From Candidatus Gallacutalibacter pullicola (GTDB lineage Bacteria; Bacillota; Clostridia; Oscillospirales; Acutalibacteraceae): a stretch of 33,870 nt of DNA. A program made the position numbers and the translations under genes. This document shows positions 7,168 to 15,266 of the stretch, one piece after another. A model generated the notes under the pieces. It had not been told where the DNA came from. It did not search any database and saw only the letters and a list, made by a program, of their open reading frames with translations. Location of the stretch: positions 1 through 33,870 of the forward strand of contig DVHF01000049.1 in assembly GCA_018712265.1 (NCBI GenBank), in the 5' to 3' direction. How positions within the stretch are numbered: position 1 is the stretch's first letter; each line of letters begins with the position of its first letter.

Positions 7168-9228
7168 ATGGGAAAAATAAATTTATTGGACAGACATGTA
7201 GCCGAATTGATCGCGGCGGGGGAGGTCGTGGAACGTCCCTCGTCGGCAATCAAGGAGCTGGTGGAAAATTCCATAGACGCGGGCGCGGATACCGTCGCGG
7301 TCGAAATCAAAAACGGCGGCACAACCTATCTGCGCGTGACCGATAACGGCTGCGGCATGGCCCGCGAGGATGTGCCGGTTGCTTTCCTGCGCCACGCCAC
7401 AAGCAAGGTCAGGGAACAGGACGATCTGGATTCGATCGCAACGCTGGGATTCCGCGGCGAGGCGCTCGCGTCGATCTGCGCCGTGTCGCGGGTGGAGCTG
7501 ATCACCCGCAGGCCGGAGGACGAGATCGGGACGCGGTACGTCATTGAGGGCGGCGACGGCGGCGAATGTGAGGACGTCGGCTGTCCGGTGGGCACGACGC
7601 TGATTGCGCGCGACCTGTTCTACAATACGCCTGCCCGCATGAAATTCCTCAAAAAGGATACCATTGAATCAAATTCCGTAGCCGGTGTGCTGGATCGCAT
7701 GGCGCTGTCGCACCCGGAGGTGTCGCTCCGGCTGATCCGCGACGGCAAAGAAACGCTGCACACCCCCGGCGGCGGGAGCCTGAAATCGGCTGTCTACGCC
7801 GTGTACGGCAAGGACTTCACGGCGGGGCTGATCCCTGTTGAGTATGAGCTGGGCGGTGTGAGGATAACAGGCTTTGTCAGCAAACCGGCCGCGTCGCGCC
7901 CCAACCGCAGTATGCAGCATTTCTTCCTCAACGGGCGGTACATTCACAGCCGCACCGCACAGATCGCGCTGGAAACGGCTTTTAAAGGCTCCATCATGGT
8001 CGGGAAATTCCCGTCGTGTGTGCTGCATATCCACATGGCGTTTGAAGCGGTGGACGTCAATATCCATCCCGCCAAGCTGGAAGTGCGGTTCCTCAATGAA
8101 AAGCCTATTTTTGACGCGGTGTACCACGGGGTACGCACGGCGCTCAACAAAGGAGATTCTCCCTCCGTCCTCAAATTCCGTCAGGAACCAGCCGCCGGAT
8201 CGGAAACGGCTGCGCCGTCCGGGGATCCGGAGCCTGTACGGACAGCGATCCCTGCAGAAAGCGCGCCTGCCGTAAAATCTCCGGAACCTCCGGCGGAGAT
8301 CCCGGAGAAAGAGACTGCGGAAGAAAACAGCCAGAAGCCGCAGACAGCGGCGGTGCGTCCTGTCACTATGCCGGAGGGATGGCATCCAGCGTCAGAACCG
8401 CCGAGGGTGCGTCAGGCCAATATCGATATTGAGGTTGACGACGATGAGGCGGATCCCAGATTCCGCGCAGATGCGCCGATCCCGCGGAAACACCGGGAGC
8501 GCGAGGAGCCGGTGATCCTGCATGACAGCGGCGCGGCGGCCGTCCGCAGCGAACCGCCTCGTCCTCAGCCCGCGCTGCGCGAGATTATCCGGGAACCGGA
8601 GCCCGCCGCGGAGAATCCCCCGCCGGAAGCTGCAGTGCTGCATACGGCGGCGGAGAAAGCGCCCGAGCGGCTGATCGGGGAAGCGTTCGGCACATATATT
8701 CTGGTGGAGCGCGGGGAGGAACTGATTCTGATTGACAAGCACGCCGCGCACGAGCGGATGCTCTACGAAAAGCTGCGGACGGGCGGCGGAGAAAATTCCT
8801 CCCAGATGCTGCTCGCGCCCGTCCCGGTGACGCTCGATAAGGACAGCTATGCGGCGGCGATCGAGGCCGCGGATCTGTTTGCCAAAGCCGGGTTTGAAAT
8901 CGACGATTTCGGCTCCGGGACAGTGCTGGTGCGCAGCGCGCCGCTCTGGATTGACGGCGGGGATGTGGCGTCGGCCGTTATGGAGATGGCCGGGTATCTG
9001 GAATCGAGCCGGGCGGATCTCACCACGGATCGCCTCGACTGGCTGTATCACAACGTGGCGTGCCGCGCGGCGGTCAAGGCCGGGGACGAAAGCTCCCCGC
9101 AGGAATTGATGGATCTGGTGCGCCGCTTGGAGGAGGATCCCAACATCCGGTACTGCCCGCACGGAAGGCCGGTATCGATCATTATGAAGAGGAAGGATCT
9201 GGAAAAACAGTTTGGAAGGATACAGTAA
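7168..9228 (+). CDS. mutL: DNA mismatch repair protein MutL (endonuclease type)
   Basis: A 686-residue GHKL ATPase. The N-terminal domain shows motif I (ELVENSIDAGAD with E33/N34), DNGCGM and TLGFRGEALASI. Residues about 335-500 form a long Pro/Glu/Ala-rich linker. The C-terminal domain has DKHAAHERMLYE (from D523), the variant of the DQHA-x2-E-x4-E metal motif, and CPHGRP near 663-668, so this MutL should nick DNA itself, as in most bacteria lacking MutH. It acts with MutS encoded upstream. ATG 7168 has AGAAAGGA about 6 nt upstream. No promoter is evident in the repeat-rich gap before it, so transcription may come through from mutS. Its 3' end overlaps the outermost reading of miaA. Confidence 0.96.
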   Translation: MGKINLLDRHVAELIAAGEVVERPSSAIKELVENSIDAGADTVAVEIKNGGTTYLRVTDNGCGMAREDVPVAFLRHATSKVREQDDLDSIATLGFRGEALASICAVSRVELITRRPEDEIGTRYVIEGGDGGECEDVGCPVGTTLIARDLFYNTPARMKFLKKDTIESNSVAGVLDRMALSHPEVSLRLIRDGKETLHTPGGGSLKSAVYAVYGKDFTAGLIPVEYELGGVRITGFVSKPAASRPNRSMQHFFLNGRYIHSRTAQIALETAFKGSIMVGKFPSCVLHIHMAFEAVDVNIHPAKLEVRFLNEKPIFDAVYHGVRTALNKGDSPSVLKFRQEPAAGSETAAPSGDPEPVRTAIPAESAPAVKSPEPPAEIPEKETAEENSQKPQTAAVRPVTMPEGWHPASEPPRVRQANIDIEVDDDEADPRFRADAPIPRKHREREEPVILHDSGAAAVRSEPPRPQPALREIIREPEPAAENPPPEAAVLHTAAEKAPERLIGEAFGTYILVERGEELILIDKHAAHERMLYEKLRTGGGENSSQMLLAPVPVTLDKDSYAAAIEAADLFAKAGFEIDDFGSGTVLVRSAPLWIDGGDVASAVMEMAGYLESSRADLTTDRLDWLYHNVACRAAVKAGDESSPQELMDLVRRLEEDPNIRYCPHGRPVSIIMKRKDLEKQFGRIQ

Positions 9229-10189
9229 CAGGACGGAGGAAAAAATCCCGGTGCTGGCGGTTGTAGGGCCCACGGCGTCCGGCAAAAGCAGGCTTGCCGC
9301 AGAGCTTGCCCGCAAGTACGGCGGGGAGGTGGTGTCGGCAGATTCCATGCAGATTTACAAAGGAATGGACATCGGGACGGCCAAGGTCACGCCGGAGGAG
9401 ACACTTGGCGTGCCGCATCACTGCATCGATTTTCTGGAACCGTCGCAGACGTTCAGCGTCGCGGAATATGTTCGGATGGCAGGCGCGTGCATCCAGGACA
9501 TCTACGCGCGCGGCAAGCTTCCTGTGCTTGCCGGAGGAACGGGGCTTTATGTGCGCACGCTGCTGCACGGTACGCAGCTTTCCGAGGGCGGCGGGGAGGA
9601 TCCCATCCTGCGCGAAGCCCTGCGGGAAAAGGCGCAGCGCGAGGGAGGCGCAGCCCTGTTGGAAGAGCTGCGGCAGTTTGATCAGCAGTCGGCGGAACGG
9701 ATCCATCCGAATAATATCCCGCGCCTGATCCGGGCGATCGAGATCTACCGCACCACAGGCCGCACCATGACCCAGCAGCTGGAGGAATCGCACAAAATTC
9801 CCTCGCCGTACAGCGCGCTGATGCTGGGCCTCACCTTTGCGGACCGGGGAAAGCTGTACGACCGCATCAACCGCCGGGTGGATCAGATGGTGGAGTCGGG
9901 ACTGCTGGAAGAAGCCCGCAGATTTCTGGAATCGCCGGAGGAAAAAGCCACCGCGATGCAGGCGATCGGATATAAGGAACTCGCGCCGTATTTTGCGGAT
10001 GAAATTCCGCTGGAGGAAGCGGTGGAAAGCATCAGGAGAGAGACGCGCCGGTATGCGAAACGCCAGCTGACGTGGTTTCGTCGCGATCCGGAAATTCACT
10101 GGATAGAAGTGGATCGCTTTGAAAGCTGGGAGAATGTTCTCGGCTGTGCGGAGCAGATAATCAGCCAAGAACGGTTTCTCACATCCTAA
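9212..10189 (+). CDS. miaA: tRNA dimethylallyltransferase MiaA
   Basis: MiaA transfers a dimethylallyl group to N6 of A37 in tRNAs reading UNN codons, making the substrate of MiaB. The P-loop is GPTASGKS, followed by SADSMQIYKGMDIGTAK (tRNA/A37 contact region), HHCIDFLEP and GGTGLYVRTLL. C-terminal helices include RRYAKRQLTWFRRD, the usual end motif. The outermost start is TTG at 9212, which overlaps mutL by 17 nt and keeps the whole first beta strand (KIPVLAVVG), 325 residues. GTG at 9251 has a much better ribosome site (GGAGGA at 9235-9240) and would give 312 residues, so the true start is uncertain. The mutL-miaA order is common in Firmicutes. Confidence 0.95.
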   Translation: MEGYSNRTEEKIPVLAVVGPTASGKSRLAAELARKYGGEVVSADSMQIYKGMDIGTAKVTPEETLGVPHHCIDFLEPSQTFSVAEYVRMAGACIQDIYARGKLPVLAGGTGLYVRTLLHGTQLSEGGGEDPILREALREKAQREGGAALLEELRQFDQQSAERIHPNNIPRLIRAIEIYRTTGRTMTQQLEESHKIPSPYSALMLGLTFADRGKLYDRINRRVDQMVESGLLEEARRFLESPEEKATAMQAIGYKELAPYFADEIPLEEAVESIRRETRRYAKRQLTWFRRDPEIHWIEVDRFESWENVLGCAEQIISQERFLTS

Positions 10190-10230
10190 AAACTTATGCA
10201 GACAAAAAGAGATCCACACCAATAAGCATT

Positions 10231-10390
10231 GAGGGCTGTAAGCCCTCACGCGATGATATCCGTTCCGCCCAGTTAGGACAAAGTAGGGTGAGGTTACACT
10301 CTGAGGACTCCGTACAACTCGCGCTCGAAAAAAGCGAATCAGCCTGCCGAGCAACAGTGAAGCGGCGGGCTCCAAACTGTCTTAGTCTGG
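10231..10390 (+). ncRNA. Candidate structured leader RNA or small RNA upstream of the HlyD-like gene
   Basis: The 221 bp between miaA and the next ribosome site holds no gene but can fold extensively. A 5' hairpin is GAGGGCT-GTA-AGCCCTC (10231-10247). A long closing stem joins CCAG...AGGACA (10269-10280) to TGTCTT...CTGG (10378-10390). Within it are AGGGTG/CACTCT (10285-10302), CGCT/AGCG (10322-10336) and a 9-bp stem AGCCTGCCG/CGGCGGGCT (10341-10371) with a 13-nt loop. The 3' strand of the closing stem ends 6 nt before the AAAGGAG ribosome site of the gene at 10411, which suits a cis-regulatory leader. I could not match it to a riboswitch, T-box, 6S, SRP, RNase P or tmRNA. No promoter is obvious, and the folding is by eye only. 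Confidence 0.45.
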
Positions 10391-10410
10391 TCAGAGAAAG
10401 GAGAGAAGCC

Positions 10411-11742
10411 TTGAGCGCAATCAAGAAGGTAAACAGCCCGATCCTGAAGCGGCTGATCAAAATAGTGCTGGCAGCGTTGCTGCTGTTTTATGTAGGCTAT
10501 CAGATTTACAGCGCCAATTACAGCCAGATCCGCACAGAAACGGCTGTGTACGCCACGATGACCGACGTAGTGCAGACTACCGGCGTGGTGATCCGGAAAG
10601 AAACCCTCGTTTCACAGCCGGTATCCGGCGTGGTGGCCTATACAATGGAGGCCGGCGGTAAGGTTGCGGCGGGCGGCAAGGTCGCGGATATCTACCAAAG
10701 CACGCAGGCCGCCGTGGCGCAGCAGCAGATCGAGCGTCTGGACGAGGAAATCGACAGGCTGACACAGCTCAGCCGCCCCGGAGATACATACGCGGCAAAC
10801 CCGGATCTGCTCAACACACAGATTTCCCAGGCGATGGTATCGCTGCTCGATGCGGCGCACAGCGGCGATTATACCGCCGTCACAGAGCATCAGAAGGACG
10901 TGCTGTACCTGATCAACGAGAAGCAGATTGTCACAGGGGAGACCACCGATTTTTCCAGTAAAATCGCGAGCCTTCAGGCGCAGCGCGATTCCCTTGCCGC
11001 ATCCAGCCCGGCAAAGACCGGCGAGGTGACAAGCCCGGTGTCCGGATACTTTATCCCGCGGGCCGACGGTCTGGAAAGCCGTTTCTCCTATGAGGAAGCG
11101 GAAACCCTGACGGTGGAGCAGATCCGCGGCAGGCGCGTGACGCCGGAGGAGATCCCCGCCGGGACAATCGGCAAGGTGTGCGAGAATTTTGACTGGTACA
11201 TCGCCTGTATTGTGGACGCGGAGGACGCAATCAAGTTCAACGAGATGAAGAACGCGGGAGAATCTGTGATGATTGCGATGCCGTTCGTCTCCGAGGAGTC
11301 GATTCCGGCCGAGATCGCCGCTGTGAATCAGGGGGATCAGATGGAGGAGGCCGCTATAATTTTCCGGTGCGCCTATATGGATGAGGCGCTTGCGGAGATC
11401 CGCGATGAAACGGTGCAGATCCAGATCCGGGAATATACGGGGATCCGGGTGAGCCAGAAAGCGATCCACTTTGAGGACGTGGAACAGACCGTCACGGATG
11501 AGGACGGCAATACCACAACGGTTGTGCACGAGAACGTGCGCGGCGTATTTGTGCGTCACGGCACGGAAATAGAATTTGTACAGATTATCCCGCTGTATAA
11601 CGGGACAAGCTACGTGATTTGCGAGGAAATAACAGCCAATTCGGAGAACGCGGATCAGATTGTGACGGATCAAAGCATCCGGCTCTCCGATGAGGTCGTG
11701 ATAGAAGGGACGGATCTTTATGACGGAAAAGTCATACCATGA
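10411..11742 (+). CDS. HlyD-like membrane-anchored adaptor protein
   Basis: A 443-residue protein with a short basic N-terminus, one membrane helix (LKRLIKIVLAALLLFYVGYQIY, about residues 11-32, quoted as its hydrophobic core) and a large extracytoplasmic part. TTGVVIRKETLVSQPVSGVVAY and AGGKVAAGGKVADIY are the paired half-lipoyl (biotinyl-lipoyl-like) segments of HlyD/RND adaptors, split by a helical hairpin (about 80-160) and followed by SPVSGYF. The start is TTG at 10411, with AAAGGAG 7 nt upstream; the frame stays open for 41 codons more upstream, but that part overlaps the structured leader and has no start signal. It overlaps yggS by 23 nt, so the two are probably translationally coupled. 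No exporter partner is nearby, so its role in the envelope is not known. Placement next to division genes is suggestive only. Confidence 0.7.
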   Translation: MSAIKKVNSPILKRLIKIVLAALLLFYVGYQIYSANYSQIRTETAVYATMTDVVQTTGVVIRKETLVSQPVSGVVAYTMEAGGKVAAGGKVADIYQSTQAAVAQQQIERLDEEIDRLTQLSRPGDTYAANPDLLNTQISQAMVSLLDAAHSGDYTAVTEHQKDVLYLINEKQIVTGETTDFSSKIASLQAQRDSLAASSPAKTGEVTSPVSGYFIPRADGLESRFSYEEAETLTVEQIRGRRVTPEEIPAGTIGKVCENFDWYIACIVDAEDAIKFNEMKNAGESVMIAMPFVSEESIPAEIAAVNQGDQMEEAAIIFRCAYMDEALAEIRDETVQIQIREYTGIRVSQKAIHFEDVEQTVTDEDGNTTTVVHENVRGVFVRHGTEIEFVQIIPLYNGTSYVICEEITANSENADQIVTDQSIRLSDEVVIEGTDLYDGKVIP

Positions 11743-12460
11743 GAATGAATACGCGGCAAGGTTTGCCGATGTGGAAGAAAATCTGAAGCGGATCCGGGAG
11801 GGGATCGCGCGGGCTGCGGAGAAGTCCGGACGCAGGCCGGAGGATATCACGCTGCTTGCGGCGACGAAAACGGTCCCGGTGGAGGTCATCAACCACGCGA
11901 TCCATCTGGGGGTCCGCCAGATCGGCGAGAACCGCGTGCAGGAGCTGTGCGAAAAGTTTGACAGGCTCGATTTGGAACAGTGCGGCTGCCAGTTTATCGG
12001 CCATCTGCAAACCAATAAAGTCCGGCAGCTGATCGGGAAGGTCTCCATGATCCAGTCGGTGGACAGCATGAAGCTGGCGCAGGAGATCTCGCGGCAGTGC
12101 GTTCAGCGGGGTACGTCGATGGACGTGCTGGTGGAGGTAAACATCGGCCGTGAGGAAAATAAATCGGGCGTGGATCCCGACGGCCTGCGCGGACTTTTGG
12201 AAGGAATTTCCGCTTTGCCGTCGCTGAAAGTACGCGGTTTGATGGCAATTCCGCCCGCCGATGCTTCAGAAGCGGAAACAATGGAATTTTTTTCGAAAAT
12301 GCAACAATATTTTGTTGACATTGGAGCTCAAAAAATAGATAATGTAGGTATGGACTATCTTTCGATGGGAATGTCTGCGGATTATGAGCAGGCAATCCTG
12401 GCGGGGGCAAATATGGTTCGTGTCGGCTCCGCGTTATTTGGCGCACGAGTTTACAAGTAA
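11720..12460 (+). CDS. yggS: YggS/PLPBP family pyridoxal phosphate homeostasis protein
   Basis: A 246-residue single-domain PLP-binding barrel protein that buffers free pyridoxal 5'-phosphate; it has no known enzymatic reaction. The PLP lysine is in LLAATKTVP (K50), followed by GENRVQEL, FIGHLQTNK, a SMGMSADYEQAI phosphate-binding segment and VRVGSALFGAR at the end. ATG 11720 lies inside the end of the HlyD-like gene, with GAAGGGACGG upstream. It sits directly before sepF, as in many Firmicutes (ylmE-ylmF). The last third of the gene (about 12240-12400) is markedly AT-rich compared with the rest and contains a promoter-like sequence. Confidence 0.93.
   Translation: MTEKSYHENEYAARFADVEENLKRIREGIARAAEKSGRRPEDITLLAATKTVPVEVINHAIHLGVRQIGENRVQELCEKFDRLDLEQCGCQFIGHLQTNKVRQLIGKVSMIQSVDSMKLAQEISRQCVQRGTSMDVLVEVNIGREENKSGVDPDGLRGLLEGISALPSLKVRGLMAIPPADASEAETMEFFSKMQQYFVDIGAQKIDNVGMDYLSMGMSADYEQAILAGANMVRVGSALFGARVYK
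12315..12343 (+). promoter_or_regulatory. Promoter inside yggS, likely for sepF-ylmH-divIVA
   Basis: A perfect TTGACA (12315-12320), an exact 17-bp spacer and GATAAT (12338-12343), five of six -10 bases. It lies within an AT-rich patch of otherwise GC-rich coding sequence. Transcription would start near 12350, about 130 nt before sepF. Confidence 0.6.
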
Positions 12461-12480
12461 CACTTAGGAGGACATAAAAT

Positions 12481-13002
12481 ATGGCAGGCTTTGTTCAGAA
12501 AATCAAGGATATGTGGAACCAGCCGGACGATGAGTACGATTATGAGGTGGACGACGGCGGGGAGTACGCCGAAGCCGCAGAGAAGGAGGATCGCGCTGAG
12601 GCCCGGGAGCGTGAGCGCGAGAGGGAGCGCGAGCCGGAGAGGGAATATTCGCTGAGAAAGAACACTGCCTCCGTCAGCCGGTCGGTGAATAACAACAAAG
12701 TGGTTAATATTCACGCAACGGCGCAGCTTCAGGTAGTGATTGCGAAGCCGGAGCATTTCGGGGAGGAAACGCGCACGGTCGCGGAGGAGCTTCTGAAAAT
12801 GCACACGGTAGTGCTCAATCTGGAAACGACCGATAAGGCGGTTTCGCGCCGGATTATCGATTTCCTCAGCGGCGTGGCGTTTGCCAACGGCGGCAAAATC
12901 AAAAAGATTGCTACCAATACCTTTATTATTACACCGTACAACGTAGATCTCACCGGCGAGGATGTGATGGACGAGCTGGAGAGCAGCGGCGTCTATCTGT
13001 AA
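12481..13002 (+). CDS. sepF: Cell division protein SepF
   Basis: A 173-residue SepF, which bundles FtsZ filaments and ties them to the membrane at the division septum. The N-terminal amphipathic helix (MAGFVQKIKDMW) is the membrane anchor. An acidic linker (about 16-40) and a run of alternating Glu/Arg (RERERERERE, about 40-53) follow. The folded domain (about 65-165) contains NNKVVNIHATAQLQVVIAKP, DFLSGVAFANGGKIKKI and FIITPYNV. ATG 12481 has AGGAGG at 12466-12471. The stop overlaps the ylmH start (TAATG). A promoter inside yggS may supply it independently of yggS. Confidence 0.95.
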   Translation: MAGFVQKIKDMWNQPDDEYDYEVDDGGEYAEAAEKEDRAEAREREREREREPEREYSLRKNTASVSRSVNNNKVVNIHATAQLQVVIAKPEHFGEETRTVAEELLKMHTVVLNLETTDKAVSRRIIDFLSGVAFANGGKIKKIATNTFIITPYNVDLTGEDVMDELESSGVYL

Positions 13003-13766
13003 TGGCGGGAGGATTGTCTGCGGGCGACGCACTTCTTGAGGCCAAAATCCTCGATGCAGTGCGTCTGTGTGAAAAAACCTATCAGCCGCGGTTTGCCGGT
13101 TTCCTGGACGAAAGGGAGGCCGGCATTGCCCAGCGTGCCGCCCGGCGGGAGGGCTTCTCTCGCTTTTTGCTGTGGGGCGGCCATGAGGACGCGGAGCGCG
13201 TGATGTTCGGGGCTTTCCCCGACTACTACGGCGATCCGGAGCCGTCGGAATTTCCGCTGTGTGCCGTCACGGTGCGGTACAGGGCGTGCGATTCGCTGAC
13301 GCACCGCGACTTTTTGGGCTCTTTCCTGGCGGCCGGGATCACGCGCGCCTCTCTCGGCGATATCCTCGTGGGCGAGGGGCGGAGCGTTGTTTTTGTCCGG
13401 GAGGAGATCGCGGATTTCCTGCTCGGTCAGATTTCCAAAATCGGCCGCGTGGGGGTAAAGCTTTCGCGCGGCGCGGAGGAACCGCTCCCGCAGGGACGGG
13501 GCTTCCAGCACATCAGCGCCGTGATTGCGTCATCACGCCTGGATTGTGCGGTAGCGGCGTGCTGCGGTCTCAGCCGTGAGAAAGCGGCTTCGCTGATAAA
13601 CTCGGGCGCAGTGCTGCTGTGCCACGAGGAGATATTGTCCGCCTCCGCGCCCGTTGCGGAGGGGGATAAGCTTTCCGTACGCGGAAAGGGGAGATATGTG
13701 GTGGATCGGGTAGGTCCGCCCACCAAAAAGGGGCGCCTTTCCTTTCAGGCGCGGAAGTACCTATAA
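13002..13766 (+). CDS. ylmH: YlmH-type S4-domain RNA-binding protein
   Basis: A 254-residue protein with an N-terminal YlmH domain (about 1-175) and a C-terminal S4 RNA-binding domain (LDCAVAACCGLSREKAASLI, then GDKLSVRGKGRYVV, about 180-240). In B. subtilis, YlmH binds 50S subunits blocked by peptidyl-tRNA and works in ribosome-associated quality control. It is found beside sepF and divIVA in many Firmicutes. Start and sepF stop share one base (TAATG), so translation is coupled. The membrane gene ylmG, often between sepF and ylmH, is absent here. Confidence 0.9.
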   Translation: MAGGLSAGDALLEAKILDAVRLCEKTYQPRFAGFLDEREAGIAQRAARREGFSRFLLWGGHEDAERVMFGAFPDYYGDPEPSEFPLCAVTVRYRACDSLTHRDFLGSFLAAGITRASLGDILVGEGRSVVFVREEIADFLLGQISKIGRVGVKLSRGAEEPLPQGRGFQHISAVIASSRLDCAVAACCGLSREKAASLINSGAVLLCHEEILSASAPVAEGDKLSVRGKGRYVVDRVGPPTKKGRLSFQARKYL

Positions 13767-13790
13767 CCTTGATGGAGGTATCAGAAAATT

Positions 13791-14699
13791 ATGCTTACGC
13801 TCAATGATATTATCAATGTTAGTTTCCGAAAGGCGAATTTTGCCGGATATCGTACAGAAGATGTCGATAATTTCATCGATCAGGTCCGCGATTCGTACGA
13901 TTCCCTGCTGAAAAAGGGGATTGAGCAGAAGGAGAAGATCGAATCTCTGACCGCTGAGAACGCGCAGCTTCTCAAAAAGATCGATGTCCTCGCCGCGAAA
14001 ATTGAAGAATACCGCAGCGAAGAGGATGAAATCAAATCGGCTCTTGTCAGTGCGCAGAAGCTTGGAGACGCTTCCATCCGGGAAGCCCGCCATAAGGCTG
14101 AGGTGATCCTCAAGGACGCCAGCCTGAAAGCGGATCGGATCGTCAATGGGGCGCAGGCGGAAATTGTCGAGCAGAAAAAGGAAATGGAGCGTCTGCGCAA
14201 ATCCGTCAGTGATTTCCGCGCCCAGCTGCTCGGCCTGTACAAGCAGCATTTGACGCTGATCAACGCCCTGCCGACCCAGCAGCGCGCTGAGCCTGCTCCT
14301 GTGGCAAAGCAGCAGCCCATGCAGGCGGCTCCGCGTCCGCAGCAGCCGGTACAGGCTCCGGTGCAGCAGCCCCGCCCGCAGCAGCCAGTACAGCAGCCGC
14401 AGCAGTCTGTACCTGTACAAACTCCCGCTCCCGCTCCGGTGCGCGAGGAGGCGGCCGCACCGGCGGCAGCTGTGTCGTACCGTACAGCTGATCAGCAGCG
14501 TCCCGCCGCGGTAGAAACGCCGGTGGAGTCCTTTGAGGCAACGCGTGAATTCCATGTGGATCCCGTAGTGCGCGCCGCAGGTGCAGCCGGCGGGGACGCG
14601 GATCACGATCTGCGGTATGACGTCCTCAATTTTGACAATGAGTATGATGTCGCGGCGGATAACGCCTCCCCGGTGGGACGGTATCAGCGTCAGGAATAA
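13791..14699 (+). CDS. divIVA: DivIVA-family polar/septal scaffold protein
   Basis: A 302-residue protein. The N-terminal DivIVA lipid-binding region is LNDIINVSFRKANFAGYRTE followed by DVDNFIDQVRDSYDSL (residues about 3-38); a long coiled coil runs from about 38 to 155. A low-complexity Gln/Pro/Ala region (about 160-225) leads to an acidic C-terminus. DivIVA binds negatively curved membrane at septa and poles and places division or cell-wall factors. The Q/P-rich tail is longer than in B. subtilis DivIVA (164 residues) and may be a flexible partner-binding arm. ATG 13791 follows GATGGAGG about 12 nt upstream. A strong terminator ends the sepF-ylmH-divIVA unit. Confidence 0.93.
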   Translation: MLTLNDIINVSFRKANFAGYRTEDVDNFIDQVRDSYDSLLKKGIEQKEKIESLTAENAQLLKKIDVLAAKIEEYRSEEDEIKSALVSAQKLGDASIREARHKAEVILKDASLKADRIVNGAQAEIVEQKKEMERLRKSVSDFRAQLLGLYKQHLTLINALPTQQRAEPAPVAKQQPMQAAPRPQQPVQAPVQQPRPQQPVQQPQQSVPVQTPAPAPVREEAAAPAAAVSYRTADQQRPAAVETPVESFEATREFHVDPVVRAAGAAGGDADHDLRYDVLNFDNEYDVAADNASPVGRYQRQE

Positions 14700-14714
14700 C
14701 CGCGCCTTTTGAAG

Positions 14715-14754
14715 AAGGGCGCGCCAGCCTTGCTTTGGCCCGGCGCGCCCTTTT
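14715..14754 (+). terminator. Intrinsic terminator after divIVA
   Basis: GGGCGCGCC (14717-14725) pairs with GGCGCGCCC (14742-14750), extended by AA/TT, and ends in TTTTC. It separates divIVA from lspA. Confidence 0.85.
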
Positions 14755-14804
14755 CGTGTAAAAGCGGTTCAGTATTTGAATTTTGAAAATCGGGAGTGTT
14801 ACTA

Positions 14805-15266
14805 TTGTCTACTGTGCTTGGCGTAATCCTCGCCGCTGCGGGCGTCGCCATCGATCAAATTATTAAATATATCGTTCTCGACCGTCTTGCGCCGGTTGGT
14901 TCTGTCCAGGTGATACCGGGTCTGCTCGATTTTACCTATGTGGAAAACCGCGGCGCAGCATTCGGCATCCTGCAAAACCGGATCTGGTTCTTTGTCGTCC
15001 TCACAGTGCTGATTTCAGCCGCTGTGATTTTCCTGTGGTTCCGCTACCGCCATCATACTGTCTGGTCCAGGCTGGGGGCGGTGCTCATCCTTTCCGGCGG
15101 GATCGGGAACCTCATCGATCGGCTGGTGCTCGGTTTTGTGGTGGATTACATCCACGTTTCTTTTTTCCCGCCTGTCTTTAATTTTGCAGACTGCTGTGTC
15201 GTCATCGGTACGGTGCTGGTGATGGTGCACGTCCTGTTTTTCAGCGAGCGGAGGGACGCGGAATAA
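14805..15266 (+). CDS. lspA: Lipoprotein signal peptidase LspA
   Basis: A 153-residue membrane aspartyl protease that removes signal peptides from diacylated prolipoproteins. Four membrane helices are visible. Conserved blocks are DQIIKYIV, ENRGAAFGIL, GNLIDRLVLGFVVDYI (first catalytic Asp) and FNFADCCVVIG (second). I prefer TTG 14805, because GGGAG (14792-14796) lies 8 nt upstream; a GTG at 14796 in the same frame would overlap that site. It overlaps rluD by one base (TAATG). lspA-rluD is a standard Firmicute pair. ileS, often next to divIVA and lspA, is missing here. No promoter is clear in the 100 bp before it. Confidence 0.93.
   Translation: MSTVLGVILAAAGVAIDQIIKYIVLDRLAPVGSVQVIPGLLDFTYVENRGAAFGILQNRIWFFVVLTVLISAAVIFLWFRYRHHTVWSRLGAVLILSGGIGNLIDRLVLGFVVDYIHVSFFPPVFNFADCCVVIGTVLVMVHVLFFSERRDAE

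Noticed and set aside
10231-10390. Known riboswitch or T-box in front of the HlyD-like gene
   Set aside because: I compared it by memory with TPP, SAM, cobalamin, lysine, Mg, c-di-AMP, c-di-GMP, THF and T-box consensus blocks and none fit, so it is kept only as an unnamed candidate.
10288-10410. A 41-residue N-terminal extension of the HlyD-like protein
   Set aside because: It overlaps the structured leader, lacks a ribosome site at its first ATG, and the TTG at 10411 has a strong one directly before the membrane helix.
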